Source: RI-153 sp041391225
Lineage (GTDB): Bacteria > Chloroflexota > Anaerolineae > Caldilineales > Caldilineaceae
Length of the DNA stretch: 64,000 nucleotides
Direction of reading: 5' to 3'
NCBI GenBank assembly: GCA_041391225.1
Contig: JAWKOL010000004.1
Span: 269,614 to 333,613, forward strand
In this document: positions 49,401 to 57,675 of the stretch, piece by piece
Position numbering within the stretch: position 1 is the first letter of the stretch
How the letters are laid out: each line of letters starts with the position of its first letter
The notes under the pieces: model-generated
What the model was told of the DNA's origin: nothing
Databases searched by the model: none
What the model saw: only the letters and a program-made list of their open reading frames with translations
Position numbers and translations under genes: made by a program

Positions 49401-49470
49401 GACTGACACAGTCGAACCCGACGCCCCAGCGGAAGAGACGCCCGCGCCGGAAGCAGAGAGCGGCGGGTAA
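46465..49470 (+). CDS. UPF0182-family large membrane protein
   Basis: The protein has about 1001 residues. The ATG at 46465 is chosen over the one at 46459 because AAGGA (46454-46458) has correct spacing to it. A cytosolic start with a glycine-rich linker (residues about 32-52) is followed by about seven membrane helices up to residue 330 (ALWWIIIPFLLLILF, IGLLVAGALIFWIFLALNVLL, VILLAGAVFAFFMG, LIVVTLIAALLLLANIFF). A large, probably extracytoplasmic domain follows (ANIRVWDYRPL, PIGNGLLYVEPLYLQA) with an acidic C-terminal tail rich in Pro/Glu. The family is conserved in Actinobacteria, cyanobacteria and others and has no assigned function. The antiporter gene follows 26 nt downstream, so they probably form an operon. 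Confidence 0.9.
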   Translation: MRERDPFRELIESLNEEDWKSIEQELLDKDGGNGGPGDGGRRPGGGGGGGNEIPQGNLRALWWIIIPFLLLILFNRSLGYYTDWLWYRSLDFASVFTTRITASIGLLVAGALIFWIFLALNVLLARRLEPRGLDDTPISQIAEAVGVRITPVILLAGAVFAFFMGSGLSTAWEELLLYFNQSNFNLTDPLFGNDVSFYVFTLPVWQIARNWLMTTLVITLLATALVSGIGWRGWYASAGVRAHLGALGALILGLIAWQYRLDSYQLLYSARGAVFGAGYTDVNAQLPAYNILIVVTLIAALLLLANIFFRQTWRVMLGVVVVWFGISVVAGNIYPGLVQQFQVEPNEFTLERPFIEDNIEFTRAAYALSEVETVNYRAVEEVSADAILSDPETIANIRVWDYRPLFLTYNQIQALRQYYVFNDIDVDRYEIDGENRQVMLAARELLPEQLTDEAQTWVNRRLVYTHGYGVAISPVAELTRDGLPTFLVKDLPPTGVLENTTPQIYFGERTDEYVIVRTNTPEFDYPAEGGNVFTSFAADTGIEIGNLLTRVAFALRFGDINILLNGDITPESRLLWQRNIAQRAQEVAPFLRFDGDPYIVLGEDGKLYWFQDAYTTSRLFPYSTPLEQNNPLLPRWNLNYIRNTVKVVTDAYSGEMRFYVVDEEEPITAAYRQIFPELFSPFSELPEFLVRHVRYPTDMFSIQAEVFRTYHMVDSAEFYNREDLWAWPTEVFDNNTVLMEPYYVLMELPGEDTGLDFIQILPFTPANRENMIAWLAAKSDPASYGEKIVYQFGKDTLFFGPKQVEARIDQDPIISQQLSLWNQQGSQVIRGNLLVIPIGNGLLYVEPLYLQAANGRIPELRRVIVATADQVVMAQNLGLALAELFGQDIANEPVLSALFGDGGTLSLPEDLPTNITGEQLGQATLEELIVEANDRYQQAITAQQEGNWAEYGVQLEALQRVLDQLVEITGVELVPEVAPTDTVEPDAPAEETPAPEAESGG

Positions 49471-49496
49471 GAGATCGACCCCAAAGGAGAACGCGC

Positions 49497-51467
49497 ATGG
49501 GCATCGCCGCCGACATCGCCATCATCGTCGTGGCCGGGCTGGTCGGCGGGCTGATCGCGCAGCGCCTTAAGCAGCCGCTGATCCTGGGCTACATTCTGGC
49601 CGGAATCGTGGTGGGGCCGCACACCGGCGGCGTCACCGTCACCAACGTGGAAGACATCGAACTGCTGGCCGAAATCGGCGTGGCGCTGCTGCTCTTCGCC
49701 CTGGGCATCCAGCTTTCGCTCAAAGAACTGCGCCCCGTGCGCAACATCGCCCTGTTCGGGACACCGATCCAGGTGCTGTTGACGATGGGGCTGGGCGTGG
49801 GGATCGGGCGTCTTTTCGGCTGGAACTGGATCGATTCGATCTGGCTGGGCGCGTTGATCGCGCCGTCCAGCACAATGGTGATTCTGAAGACGTTGATGAG
49901 CCTGGGCCGCATGGGCACGCTCTCCAGCCGCATCATGGTGGGCATGTCTGTGGTGCAGGATCTGGCCGTGATCCCGCTGATGATCATCCTGCCACAGTTG
50001 AACGATCTGGAGGCGGGGCTGCCCGCGTTAGGGTGGGCGGCGTTGCGCGCCGTCATCTTCCTGGCGCTGATGATCTTCTTGGGGACACGGCTGATCCCGG
50101 CGTTGATGCGGTTGATCGCGGGGTGGAACTCGCGGGAGCTGTTCCTGTTGGCGATCACCGCGATTGGGCTGGGCATCGGCTACGTCACCTACCTGTTCGG
50201 GCTGTCTTTCGCGTTCGGCGCGTTTGTGGCCGGGCTGGTCCTCAGCGAATCCGACTACAGCTACCAGGCGCTCAGCGACATTGTGCCGCTGCGCGATCTA
50301 TTCGGCCTGCTCTTCTTCGCCTCGGTGGGGATGCTGCTCGATCCGGGCTTCCTGATGCGCAACATCGGCGTGATCCTGCTGGTAGTGCTGATGGTGTTGG
50401 CGGGGAAGAGCTTGATCTTCGGCGTGCTGACGCGGCTCTTCGGCTACGTCAACGTGGCGCCGGCCGCGGTGGCGTTGACCATGTTCCCCATCGGCGAATT
50501 CTCGTTCGTGCTGGCCGGGGTTGGGCTGGCCGCAGGCTCCATCGGCAACGATCTCTACGCGCTGCTGCTCTCCACGGCCGTGATCACCATGATGCTCACG
50601 CCGCTGGCCGCGCGCGGCGCGGAACCGATCTACCGACTGAGCAAACGCTGGTTCCGCCACGAAGCATTGGACACGTTCAACCTGCCCAGCGAAGGGCTGC
50701 ACAACCACGTGGTGATCGCCGGCGCGGGGCAGGTGGGCCAGTTTGTTGCGGGTGTGCTCAAAGAATACGGACAACACGCCGTGGTGGTGGATCTGGATCA
50801 ACAGCGCGTAGACGAGGCGCGGCGGCGCGGCCTTGCCGCCATCTACGGCGACGTCAGCCATCCGCTCGTCCTCGAAGCGGCGGGGATCGACGAGGCGCGG
50901 CTGCTGCTGATCACCGTCTCGTCGCCCCAAGCGGCGCAGGCCATCGTGGAACACGTCCACCGCGTGCGGGCGGCGTTGCACATCGTCGTGCGCGCAGAAA
51001 GCGTGGAACAGATGGAGCGGCTCCACGCCGTGGGCGTCTACGAAGTGGTGCAGCCCAAGTTCGAGGCGGGGCTAGAGATCACACGCCAGGCCATGCTCCA
51101 CCTGGACATGACGCCCAGCGAGATCCAAATCTTCACCGATAGTGTGCGCCACGATCACTATGCCCCACTCTACGAGGCTCACCCCGACTACCACATGCTG
51201 CATCACCTGCACCAGATCGAGCGCGCCATCGATCTGACCTGGGTGGAATTGACCGCGGACAGCCCGCTGGTGGGCTGCACCCTGGCCGACTGCGCCATCC
51301 GCAGCCAGACAGGCGTGTCGGTGGTGGCGATCTACTACGATCACGAAGTGATCACCAACCCGCCGCGCGATCATCGCTTCGCGGCGGGCGAGCGTATCGG
51401 CGTGCTGGGCAACGGTGAAGAGATGGCGGCGTTTCGCCGGTTGGCCGAGTCGGCAGACGAAAAGTAA
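49497..51467 (+). CDS. Monovalent cation:proton antiporter (KefB/CPA2 type) with TrkA-N and TrkA-C
   Basis: This 656-residue protein starts MGIAADIAIIVVAGLVGGLIA after AAAGGAG. Residues 1-385 form a CPA2 antiporter with about 12 helices (LGYILAGIVVGPHTGG, LLLFALGIQLSLKEL, LGALIAPSSTMVILKTL, FGAFVAGLVLSESDYSY). Residues 400-530 form a RCK/TrkA-N Rossmann domain (HVVIAGAGQVGQFVAGVLKE) and residues about 580-650 a TrkA-C domain. Such proteins exchange K+ or Na+ for H+ and are gated by nucleotide bound to the RCK domain. The pairing with a UPF0182 protein is notable but not explained. Confidence 0.9.
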   Translation: MGIAADIAIIVVAGLVGGLIAQRLKQPLILGYILAGIVVGPHTGGVTVTNVEDIELLAEIGVALLLFALGIQLSLKELRPVRNIALFGTPIQVLLTMGLGVGIGRLFGWNWIDSIWLGALIAPSSTMVILKTLMSLGRMGTLSSRIMVGMSVVQDLAVIPLMIILPQLNDLEAGLPALGWAALRAVIFLALMIFLGTRLIPALMRLIAGWNSRELFLLAITAIGLGIGYVTYLFGLSFAFGAFVAGLVLSESDYSYQALSDIVPLRDLFGLLFFASVGMLLDPGFLMRNIGVILLVVLMVLAGKSLIFGVLTRLFGYVNVAPAAVALTMFPIGEFSFVLAGVGLAAGSIGNDLYALLLSTAVITMMLTPLAARGAEPIYRLSKRWFRHEALDTFNLPSEGLHNHVVIAGAGQVGQFVAGVLKEYGQHAVVVDLDQQRVDEARRRGLAAIYGDVSHPLVLEAAGIDEARLLLITVSSPQAAQAIVEHVHRVRAALHIVVRAESVEQMERLHAVGVYEVVQPKFEAGLEITRQAMLHLDMTPSEIQIFTDSVRHDHYAPLYEAHPDYHMLHHLHQIERAIDLTWVELTADSPLVGCTLADCAIRSQTGVSVVAIYYDHEVITNPPRDHRFAAGERIGVLGNGEEMAAFRRLAESADEK

Positions 51468-51537
51468 GAGACTACTAATTGCGCCGCCGTGGACTAGCAA
51501 AGAACAAGCAGAAAGCTTTTCCGCTTTGCTGGGTTGT

Positions 51538-51567
51538 TAATCCTGAAATCCGTGTCCCTCTCTTCTC
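51538..51567 (-). repeat. 30-base word shared (inverted) with 46114-46143
   Basis: TAATCCTGAAATCCGTGTCC and its continuation is the exact reverse complement of the word in the 46 kb spacer and is closely related to those in the 22.3 and 43.8 kb modules. It lies in the 51468-51681 spacer before rarD, which shows no gene. Confidence 0.8.
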
Positions 51568-51681
51568 CTCTTCATGTGCCTTTTGCCATCTCCTTCCTTC
51601 TCACCGATAATTGACGGTTGAGTGATCTCACTCCATCGTCGCGCCGAAACCTGCCGCATTTTTCATAGAATCGAACCCGCC

Positions 51682-52575
51682 ATGAACAAAGGCTTCCTGT
51701 ACGCGCTTGTCTGCTACCTCACCTGGGGTCTCCTGCCCATCTACTGGAAATCGCTACACGAATTGCCGGCGATGGAGATCCTGGCGAACCGCATCGTGTG
51801 GTCATTGATCAGCGTGGCGCTGGTGCTGCTGGTGCGTCGTCATTGGTCGTGGATCGGCAAGATCAGCCGCAAGACATTGCTCACTTTCGTCGCCGTTTCC
51901 GTGCTGATCAGCATCAACTGGCTCACCTACATCTGGGCCGTCAACGCTGGGTTTGTGGTGGAATCGAGCCTGGGCTACTTCATCAATCCGTTGGTCAACG
52001 TGCTGTTGGGGTCGGTTTTTCTGGGCGAACGACTGCGCAAGCTGCAATGGGCGGCCATCGGCCTGGCCGCGGCCGGTGTCACCTATCTCACCATCAGCCT
52101 GGGCGCACTGCCTTGGATCTCGTTGACGCTGGCCATTTCGTTCGGATTCTACGGCCTGCTCAAGAAGACGGCGGCGCTCTCATCGCTCCAGGGGCTTTCG
52201 CTGGAGATGGGGCTACTCTTCCCCATCGCGCTGGGTTACCTGCTCATCATCGGCATGCGCGGCGATGCGGCCTTCGCCACAGTTGGGCTGGGTACCCAGG
52301 CCATGGTGATCGGCACCGGTGTGATCACCGCGATCCCGCTATTGGCCTTCGCCTCGGCGGCGCGGCGGCTGACGCTGACGTCGCTGGGGCTGATGCAGTA
52401 CATCGCGCCCACCATGCAGTTCTGCCTGGGCGTATTCCTGTATCACGAGCCATTTTCCAACGCGCAGTTGGTCGGCTTCAGCATGATCTGGCTGGCGCTG
52501 GCCGCGTACACGACGGAAAGCATTTTCGTCAACCGGCAGTTGGCGCACGAGCGGATGGCCGTGGCGGCGCGGTGA
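51682..52575 (+). CDS. rarD: RarD-type EamA-family transporter
   Basis: This 297-residue protein starts MNKGFLYALVCYLTWGLLPIYWKSL, an exact RarD-type N-terminus. It has ten predicted helices with NWLTYIWAVNAGFVVESSLGYFINPLVNVLLG as the family-typical core and LMQYIAPTMQFCLGVFLYHEPF in the second EamA half. RarD proteins are drug/metabolite-superfamily exporters; the historical name refers to a chloramphenicol-sensitivity phenotype and the natural substrate is unknown. The start is chosen at Met 51682; the frame extends upstream without conserved residues. It is followed closely by an acetyltransferase-like gene. Confidence 0.9.
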   Translation: MNKGFLYALVCYLTWGLLPIYWKSLHELPAMEILANRIVWSLISVALVLLVRRHWSWIGKISRKTLLTFVAVSVLISINWLTYIWAVNAGFVVESSLGYFINPLVNVLLGSVFLGERLRKLQWAAIGLAAAGVTYLTISLGALPWISLTLAISFGFYGLLKKTAALSSLQGLSLEMGLLFPIALGYLLIIGMRGDAAFATVGLGTQAMVIGTGVITAIPLLAFASAARRLTLTSLGLMQYIAPTMQFCLGVFLYHEPFSNAQLVGFSMIWLALAAYTTESIFVNRQLAHERMAVAAR

Positions 52576-52616
52576 TCTCAGATTTGTGGACACGGAAAGC
52601 GGAAACACGGATACGT

Positions 52617-53386
52617 ATGAGAACGGTAGATGGATATCAAGTGGTCACTGTGGCGGAGCGCGATGGGCTGGATGATGCCATAGACGCGATGGTCTACGAT
52701 GTATGGCCGCGCTACGTGACCGAGGGGACGACACGCGGTTACTCAGACTACATCCCCGATTGGTACGGCATGTTTCGGCGCTGGCCCCACCTGCAATTCG
52801 GCCTCTTCGCCGAGGACGGGGAGATGGTGGCCTGCGGCAACGCTTGCCTTTGCGTGGGATGGCGACCCCGATTCTCTCCTGGATACCGGCTGGGATTGGG
52901 TGATGGATCAGGGTCGCGTGGACTTTGAGGCGGGCCGCGCACCCAACACGTTCGTGGGGCTGAGCGTGTCGATCCCCGCCGCGCACCAGGGCAAAGGACT
53001 GAGCAAGTCCGCTGTGCAGGTGATGCATGTTCTGGCGTGAACACGGCCTGACGCGGCTGATCGTGCCGGTGCGCCCCAACTTCAAAGCGCGCTACCCGCT
53101 GATCCCCATCGACGATTACATCTCGTGGACCAACGCCGACGGGCTGCCCTTCGATCCGTGGATGCGCGTCCACGCGCGGCTGGGGGCGCGGGTGCTCAAG
53201 CCCTGTCACCGTGCAATGACCATCGGCGGGCGCGTGGCCGAATGGCAAGAATGGACCGGGGTCCCCCTGCCCGGCAGCGGACAGTACACCCTGCCCGAGT
53301 TGCTGTCACCGCTGAGCGTGGACCGAGCGGCGGATCGGTGTGTCTATGTGGAACCGAATGTGTGGATGGAACATGTGGTGAAATAG
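52617..53386 (+). CDS. GNAT-like acetyltransferase, two frameshifts
   Basis: It starts MRTVDGYQVVTVAERDGLDD (ATG 52617). The first frame gives YDVWPRYVTEG and FGLFAEDGEMVACGNA. After a break near 52846 the second gives FAWDGDPDSLLDTGWDWVMD and FVGLSVSIPAAHQGKGLSKSAVQVMH (the acyl-CoA loop Q-G-K-G-L). After a break near 53030 the third gives REHGLTRLIVPVRPNFKARYPLIPIDDY and ends NVWMEHVVK. The pieces form one acetyltransferase-like fold of about 255 residues. The acceptor substrate is unknown. It lies 40 nt after rarD, same strand, possibly one operon. Confidence 0.7.
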
Positions 53387-53432
53387 CACCTGCACACCTG
53401 CACAATCAACTCACTCGACGGGAGCACTCTCC

Positions 53433-54551
53433 ATGTCCCTCAACATTGGCCTGATTGGCCTGCCCAACGTGGGCAAGAGTACGCTTTTCAATGCGCTGAC
53501 GCAGACGCAGCAGGCGGTGGTGGCGAACTATCCGTTTGCCACGATTGAACCAAACCGGGCGGTTGTGCCTGTCCCCGATAGGCGGGTGATGCATCTGCGC
53601 GAGTTGGTGGGCGTCGCCAACGCGATTCACGCCACCATCGAGTTCGTGGACATCGCCGGCCTTGTGCATGGGGCGAGCAAGGGCGAGGGGCTGGGCAACC
53701 AGTTTCTGGCCAACATCCGCGATGTCAACGCGATTGTGCATGTGGTGCGCTGCTTCGACGATCCCAACGTGGTACATGTCAGCGAGACGCCTGATCCACG
53801 CGCAGACATCGAGGTGATCGAGTTGGAGCTGATTCTGGCCGATCTACAGGTCCTTGAGCGGCGGCTGGAGCGGATGGTGCGCGAGGTGAAGGGAGATCGC
53901 AAACTGTTGCCGGTACAGGAGATGGCCCACGCCATCCAAGACTATCTGGTGCAGGGGAAGTCGGTGGCGCAGTACGTGGACGATCATGCTCTGACCGACG
54001 ATGAAACCTTCGCCGCCTTCGACAAGGAAATGCGCTTCCTCTCCAACAAGCCGATCATCTACGCCGCCAACGTAGACGAAGACACCCTCACCGCGCCCGA
54101 AGACAACGCACACGTTGCCTCGATCCGCGATTTGGCAGCGAAGCGCGGCGCCGAAGTGGTGGTTATTTGCGCCAAGTTGGAAGAAGAAATGGCCGGCCTG
54201 GCCCCCGAGGAACGCGAAGAGTTCCTGGCGCTTGCCGGCATCGAGGAAAACGGCCTGGCTCAGGTGATTCACCACAGCTTTCACCTGCTGGATCTCATCA
54301 CCTTCTTCACCATGAACGAGAACGAGGTCCGCGCGTGGACGGTTCGCCGCGGGGCCAAAGCGCCGCAGGCCGCCGGCGCCATCCACACCGACTTCGAGCA
54401 CGGTTTCATTCGCGCCGAGGTGATCCCCTACCCGATCTTCGCGGATCACGGTAGCCACGCCGCCGTGAAAGCGGCCGGGGCGATGCGGCTGGAAGGCAAG
54501 GAATACATGGTGCAGGACGGCGATATTCTGTACATCCGATTCAATGTCTGA
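53433..54551 (+). CDS. ychF: YchF/OLA1-type ribosome-binding ATPase
   Basis: This 372-residue protein has the Obg-family G domain with altered base specificity: G1 GLPNVGKSTLFNALT, G2 region NYPFATIEPN, G3 DIAGLVHGASKGEGLGNQFL, and NVDE in place of the NKxD specificity motif, which explains the ATP preference of YchF. A coiled-coil helical insert (residues about 130-200) and the C-terminal TGS domain (TVRRGAKAPQAAGAIHTDFE...GKEYMVQDGDILYIRF) are complete. It acts on ribosomes and in oxidative-stress responses. The gene is universally conserved, which shows this part of the sequence is of good quality. Confidence 0.95.
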   Translation: MSLNIGLIGLPNVGKSTLFNALTQTQQAVVANYPFATIEPNRAVVPVPDRRVMHLRELVGVANAIHATIEFVDIAGLVHGASKGEGLGNQFLANIRDVNAIVHVVRCFDDPNVVHVSETPDPRADIEVIELELILADLQVLERRLERMVREVKGDRKLLPVQEMAHAIQDYLVQGKSVAQYVDDHALTDDETFAAFDKEMRFLSNKPIIYAANVDEDTLTAPEDNAHVASIRDLAAKRGAEVVVICAKLEEEMAGLAPEEREEFLALAGIEENGLAQVIHHSFHLLDLITFFTMNENEVRAWTVRRGAKAPQAAGAIHTDFEHGFIRAEVIPYPIFADHGSHAAVKAAGAMRLEGKEYMVQDGDILYIRFNV

Positions 54552-54569
54552 GCAAAGAAAGCAACCAAA

Positions 54570-55370
54570 ATGCAATACACCACACTCTTGACGAACAGCC
54601 GCCTGTGGATCCGCGCCGGGGATCGGCTGCTGGGCGGGTACGCGGCAAATGCGCTACGCAGCTACGTTTTTCCGCTTTACACGCCTGCCGGGGTGTTGGT
54701 GGTGCAGGAAGCGCCCGCCGATCACCCGCACCAGCAGGGCATCCACGTGGGTCTGAGCGTAGATGGCCACGATCTGTGGAATGCCGGCTCGTTCGACAAG
54801 GCGCGCCACCAACAGCGCATGGGAACGCCGCTCAAGGAACTCGTCCCCCAAGTCGATGAACAGGGGGTGACGCTGCTGCACACGGTAGCGTGGACGAGCA
54901 TCGACGGCGACGCCCTCTTGCACGAGGATCGCAGTGTGCGCTTTCGTCTGGCCGAGAGCGTCACCCACGTCCACTGGCGTTCACATTTCCACGCCGTGGA
55001 TCGGCCTGTACGCATCGATCAGACGAAAGAAGCGGGCATCGGTGTGCGGGTGCCGCCGCACTGGGAAAGCTACTTCGGGGGGCGCATCCGCGACGCACGG
55101 GGCGGCGTAGGCGAAGCCGCCTGCTTCGACGGCGATTCGCCCTGGCTCAACGTGGAAGGATCGGCGGGGAATGGGGCCACCGCGGGCGTGGTCATCGCGG
55201 CGGCGAGCGCGCCCTGCCCCTGGTTCACGCGGGACTACGGTGAGCACATCTACAACCCCAGCCGTCACAGCGCAGTGGAGCTGAAGGCGGGTGAATCCGT
55301 CACCTGGGCGGTGGATGTGATCGCGTACGACGGCGCGCGGACGGTGGGAGAGATCGAAAAGATGCGATGA
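54570..55370 (+). CDS. PmoA-like (DUF6807) protein
   Basis: This 266-residue soluble beta-rich protein has YVFPLYTPAGVLVVQEAPADHPHQQGIHVGL; the DHPH..G segment is the signature of the family named methane oxygenase PmoA-like or DUF6807. Members occur with sugar-processing genes and have no link to methane oxidation. KEAGIGVRVPPHWE and PWFTRDYGEHIYNPSRH are further conserved stretches. It starts 18 nt after ychF and may be cotranscribed. Its last codons and stop (AAG ATG CGA TGA) are inside the left arm of a long hairpin. Confidence 0.78.
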   Translation: MQYTTLLTNSRLWIRAGDRLLGGYAANALRSYVFPLYTPAGVLVVQEAPADHPHQQGIHVGLSVDGHDLWNAGSFDKARHQQRMGTPLKELVPQVDEQGVTLLHTVAWTSIDGDALLHEDRSVRFRLAESVTHVHWRSHFHAVDRPVRIDQTKEAGIGVRVPPHWESYFGGRIRDARGGVGEAACFDGDSPWLNVEGSAGNGATAGVVIAAASAPCPWFTRDYGEHIYNPSRHSAVELKAGESVTWAVDVIAYDGARTVGEIEKMR

Positions 55371-55430
55371 GACGGAGAGGCAATGATGGGTTGAAAGCAC
55401 CATCATCGCCTCTCCGTCTCATCGCATCTT
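55359..55430. terminator. 31-bp inverted repeat overlapping a stop codon
   Basis: Arms 55359-55389 and 55400-55430 pair at 30 of 31 positions with a 10-nt loop. The left arm includes the end of the PmoA-like gene and its TGA; the right arm ends 3 bp before the stop of the convergent P450 gene. It probably terminates both. Confidence 0.75.
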
Positions 55431-55433
55431 CAA

Positions 55434-56792
55434 CTAAACGGCAACAGCATCCAGAGGAGCGGAGATCGTCTCAGCGTTGCCTTTCCGCCGATAACGCACG
55501 ATCGCCTCGCTTGGGTGATTGGCTCCCAATCCGGTGACCACACGCGGATCTTGGGTGACCAGTTCCACGTCGAACTGCTGGAAGAGCAGGGCGACGACCA
55601 CAGCCATTTCGTTCTTGGCGAAGTTCATGCCGGTACATTTGTGGATGCCGCCGCCAAAACCGATGATGTTGAAGGTGTTCTTGCCTTCGTCGCGGCCCGG
55701 CGCAAAGCGCAACGGATCGTACTGTTCGTTCTCGGCGAAAGCGGCTTCGTTGTGATGGCTGGTGGCCGCGCTGACTTTGATCAACCACCCCGCGGGGACC
55801 ACCACGTCGCCCAGATCTAGGTCTTCTTCGACGATGCGCATCTGCATGGGGGCCGATGGCTTGAGCCGCGTGGTCTCTTCGATGGCCCAGTAGACGTGCT
55901 CCAGGTTGCGCAGCACACCGCCGTCGATGGCCTGACCCGGCGCGACGACAGCACCGATCTCGTCCTGTACCAGACGCAGGTAGTCGGGATTTTGCAGCAG
56001 TTGGATCACCGTCCACGCGGCCTGGCCGGCGGTGGTCTCATGCCCGGCGAAGAGCAGCCCCATGAACAGGCGCACGATGTCCTCGTCGCTGGGCGCGCCG
56101 CCGTCCTTTTCGGGCTGGGCGAGCACCTGGGTGATCAGATCGTTGTACTGCTCGGGGTTGCGTCGGCGACGGTCGATCACCGGCTTCAGCGCACCGATGA
56201 TGCGTTCCCTGGCCCGGTCGCGGCGGATGAACTTGGGCAGCGGCCAGTTTGCGGGCATGATGGGATCAATGGAGCGGCTGATGTCATCGTAGTCGCCAGA
56301 AATCGTCGCCCAACTCAGCCTCGTAGTTGGCGCCGACGAAGGCGCGGCCCGCCACATTGCGCGTCAGATCGAGCATGTCCGCCGTGATGTCTGTCTCCCG
56401 GCATCACCCAGGCCGTCGAGCCAGCGCTGTACCTCCAACTGCATGGCCTCCACGTATTCCGCCATTTTCTGCCGCGAAAAGATCGCCTGCAACAACGGGC
56501 GCTGATTCTGATACTTCTCCTTGGAGGCAATGAACAGCACCTCACCGAAAGTGGCCTTGAGGAAACCGTAGACGTCATTGATGTTGAGCGACTTGTCGGT
56601 CTCGGTGTAAAAGATCTTGTTGTACTCCGCGCTGGTGATCACGGCCACGTTCTTGCCCATCATCTTGAAGGCGAAGACGTCGCCATGCTCGGCTCGTCCG
56701 CGCTGATCCAAGCTGACGGAATCGCGCTGAAATTCCAACGTGTCCAACCACCGGCAGCGCGCCGGAAACGAAGGAAGGGTGGGTTTGGGCAT
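55434..56792 (-). CDS. Cytochrome P450 (CYP51-like), two frameshifts
   Basis: It starts MPKPTLPSFPARCRWLDTLE (ATG 56790-56792). The N-terminal part has HGDVFAFKMMGKNVAVITSAEYNKIF and a helix B'/C region resembling CYP51-type enzymes. The C-terminal part has the oxygen-binding I helix FAGHETTAGQAAW, the ExxR motif EETTR and the haem loop FGGGIHKCTGMNF with the Cys ligand. Frames change near 56395 and 56310, where NVAGRAFVGANYEAELG bridges them. It would monooxygenate a hydrophobic substrate and need separate ferredoxin partners, which are not in the window. A TetR regulator lies 100 bp upstream on the same strand. Confidence 0.87.
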
Positions 56793-56824
56793 GTTTGTTC
56801 TCCAGGTATTCGAAAGAAACACGG

Positions 56825-56915
56825 TTAGGCTGGGTGATTGGTGATCAATGATTGGCGACTGGGACAGATCTCGCTTCTGCCCCAATCCCAATCACCAGTC
56901 ACCAATCCCTGCATC
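56825..56915. repeat. Imperfect inverted repeat GGTGATTGGTGAT / ATCACCAGTCACCAATCC
   Basis: GGGTGATTGGTGATCAATGATTGG-type sequence at 56832-56853 pairs imperfectly with CCAATCCCAATCACCAGTCACC at 56882-56903. It separates the P450 gene from the end of the TetR gene. The words are shared with the 11.3, 36.1, 46.2 and 63.5 kb spacers. Confidence 0.7.
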
Positions 56916-57473
56916 ACTACGCGTAAGCTTCAACTCCGCCCGCTCAGGGTATAGTTTGGCGAGAAAGCTGAGGTTGTAGAGCGCAAGGAGCAGATAGCGG
57001 GCGACGTCGGGGGCAGGTTGGCGCAGGTGGAGTTTGCCGCCGGCAACCGCTGTTTGCAGGAAATCGGTGAAAAGCTGGGTGATCTCGTCCATGTAACTGC
57101 GCAGGAAGCCGAAGATGACGGGCTTGCTCATCCCTAGTTCCATCGCCGACTTGAGGGTGAACGAGCCATTGGGGATTTCCTCGCGCAGCAACTGGTCGAT
57201 CATGTCTGCGAAGAGACGCGCCACCGTCGCCCGCGGATCGGCGCTTTCGGCAAGCAGACGGCGCACCATCTCCTTTTCCTCGCGGCTGTGACGCTCCAGC
57301 ACGCGCAGGAAGATGGCGTCCTTGTCGCCGAAGGCGTTGTACAGGCTGCTGCTGTTGACGCCCACCGCCTCCACCAAATCGCGGATCGACGTCGCCGCAT
57401 AGCCACGCTCACGGAACAACTGCATCGCCTGTGCCAGAACAATTTCTTCGTCAAATGCTTTGGTACGCGCCAT
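56892..57473 (-). CDS. TetR/AcrR-family transcriptional repressor
   Basis: This protein of about 193 residues starts MARTKAFDEEIVLAQAMQLF. The helix-turn-helix is GYAATSIRDLVEAVGVNSSSLYNAFGDKDAIF, typical of TetR. The C-terminal ligand-binding part (KSAMELGMSKPVIFGFLRSY) resembles the TetR C-terminal class seen in AcrR/YxaF-like members. A near-perfect palindrome lies 17 bp upstream of its ATG (57490-57513) and overlaps the promoter region, so it is predicted to repress itself. It may also control the P450 downstream and the divergent dehydratase operon. Confidence 0.9.
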   Translation of the reverse strand: MARTKAFDEEIVLAQAMQLFRERGYAATSIRDLVEAVGVNSSSLYNAFGDKDAIFLRVLERHSREEKEMVRRLLAESADPRATVARLFADMIDQLLREEIPNGSFTLKSAMELGMSKPVIFGFLRSYMDEITQLFTDFLQTAVAGGKLHLRQPAPDVARYLLLALYNLSFLAKLYPERAELKLTRSDAGIGDW

Positions 57474-57479
57474 GATTGA

Positions 57480-57513
57480 AGTATAGCACATTTTATAACG
57501 AACGTTACAAAAT
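57480..57513. promoter_or_regulatory. TetR operator and leaderless extended -10
   Basis: TAACGAACGTTA (57496-57507) is a perfect palindrome inside a wider 24-bp imperfect one (57490-57513; half sites ATTTTATAACGA and ATTTTGTAACGT agree at 10 of 12). On the minus strand TATACT (57485-57480), preceded by ATGTGC, ends six bases before the TetR ATG, so the mRNA would be leaderless. Repressor bound here would cover the -35 zone. Confidence 0.65.
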
Positions 57514-57661
57514 TTACGATTTGCGATTGACGATTTACGATTGTCGGGTTGAGGGTGCGAATGGGCAACTTGTGAAATAACTTGTCGACGAAGTCGGCCT
57601 GCCAATGCGCTGTCGTTATCTCAACGAGACAATCGTCAATCGTCAATCGCAAATCGTAAAT
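57512..57661. repeat. 34-bp inverted repeat in divergent promoter region
   Basis: Arms 57512-57545 and 57628-57661 agree at 33 of 34 positions and are built of GATTTACGATT/GATTGACGATT words. The 82-nt middle has a further GGGTTGAG/CTCAAC pairing. The right arm ends 2 bp before the AAAGGAG ribosome site of the dehydratase gene, so folding could affect its translation. Confidence 0.85.
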
Positions 57662-57675
57662 CCAAAGGAGTCTCC

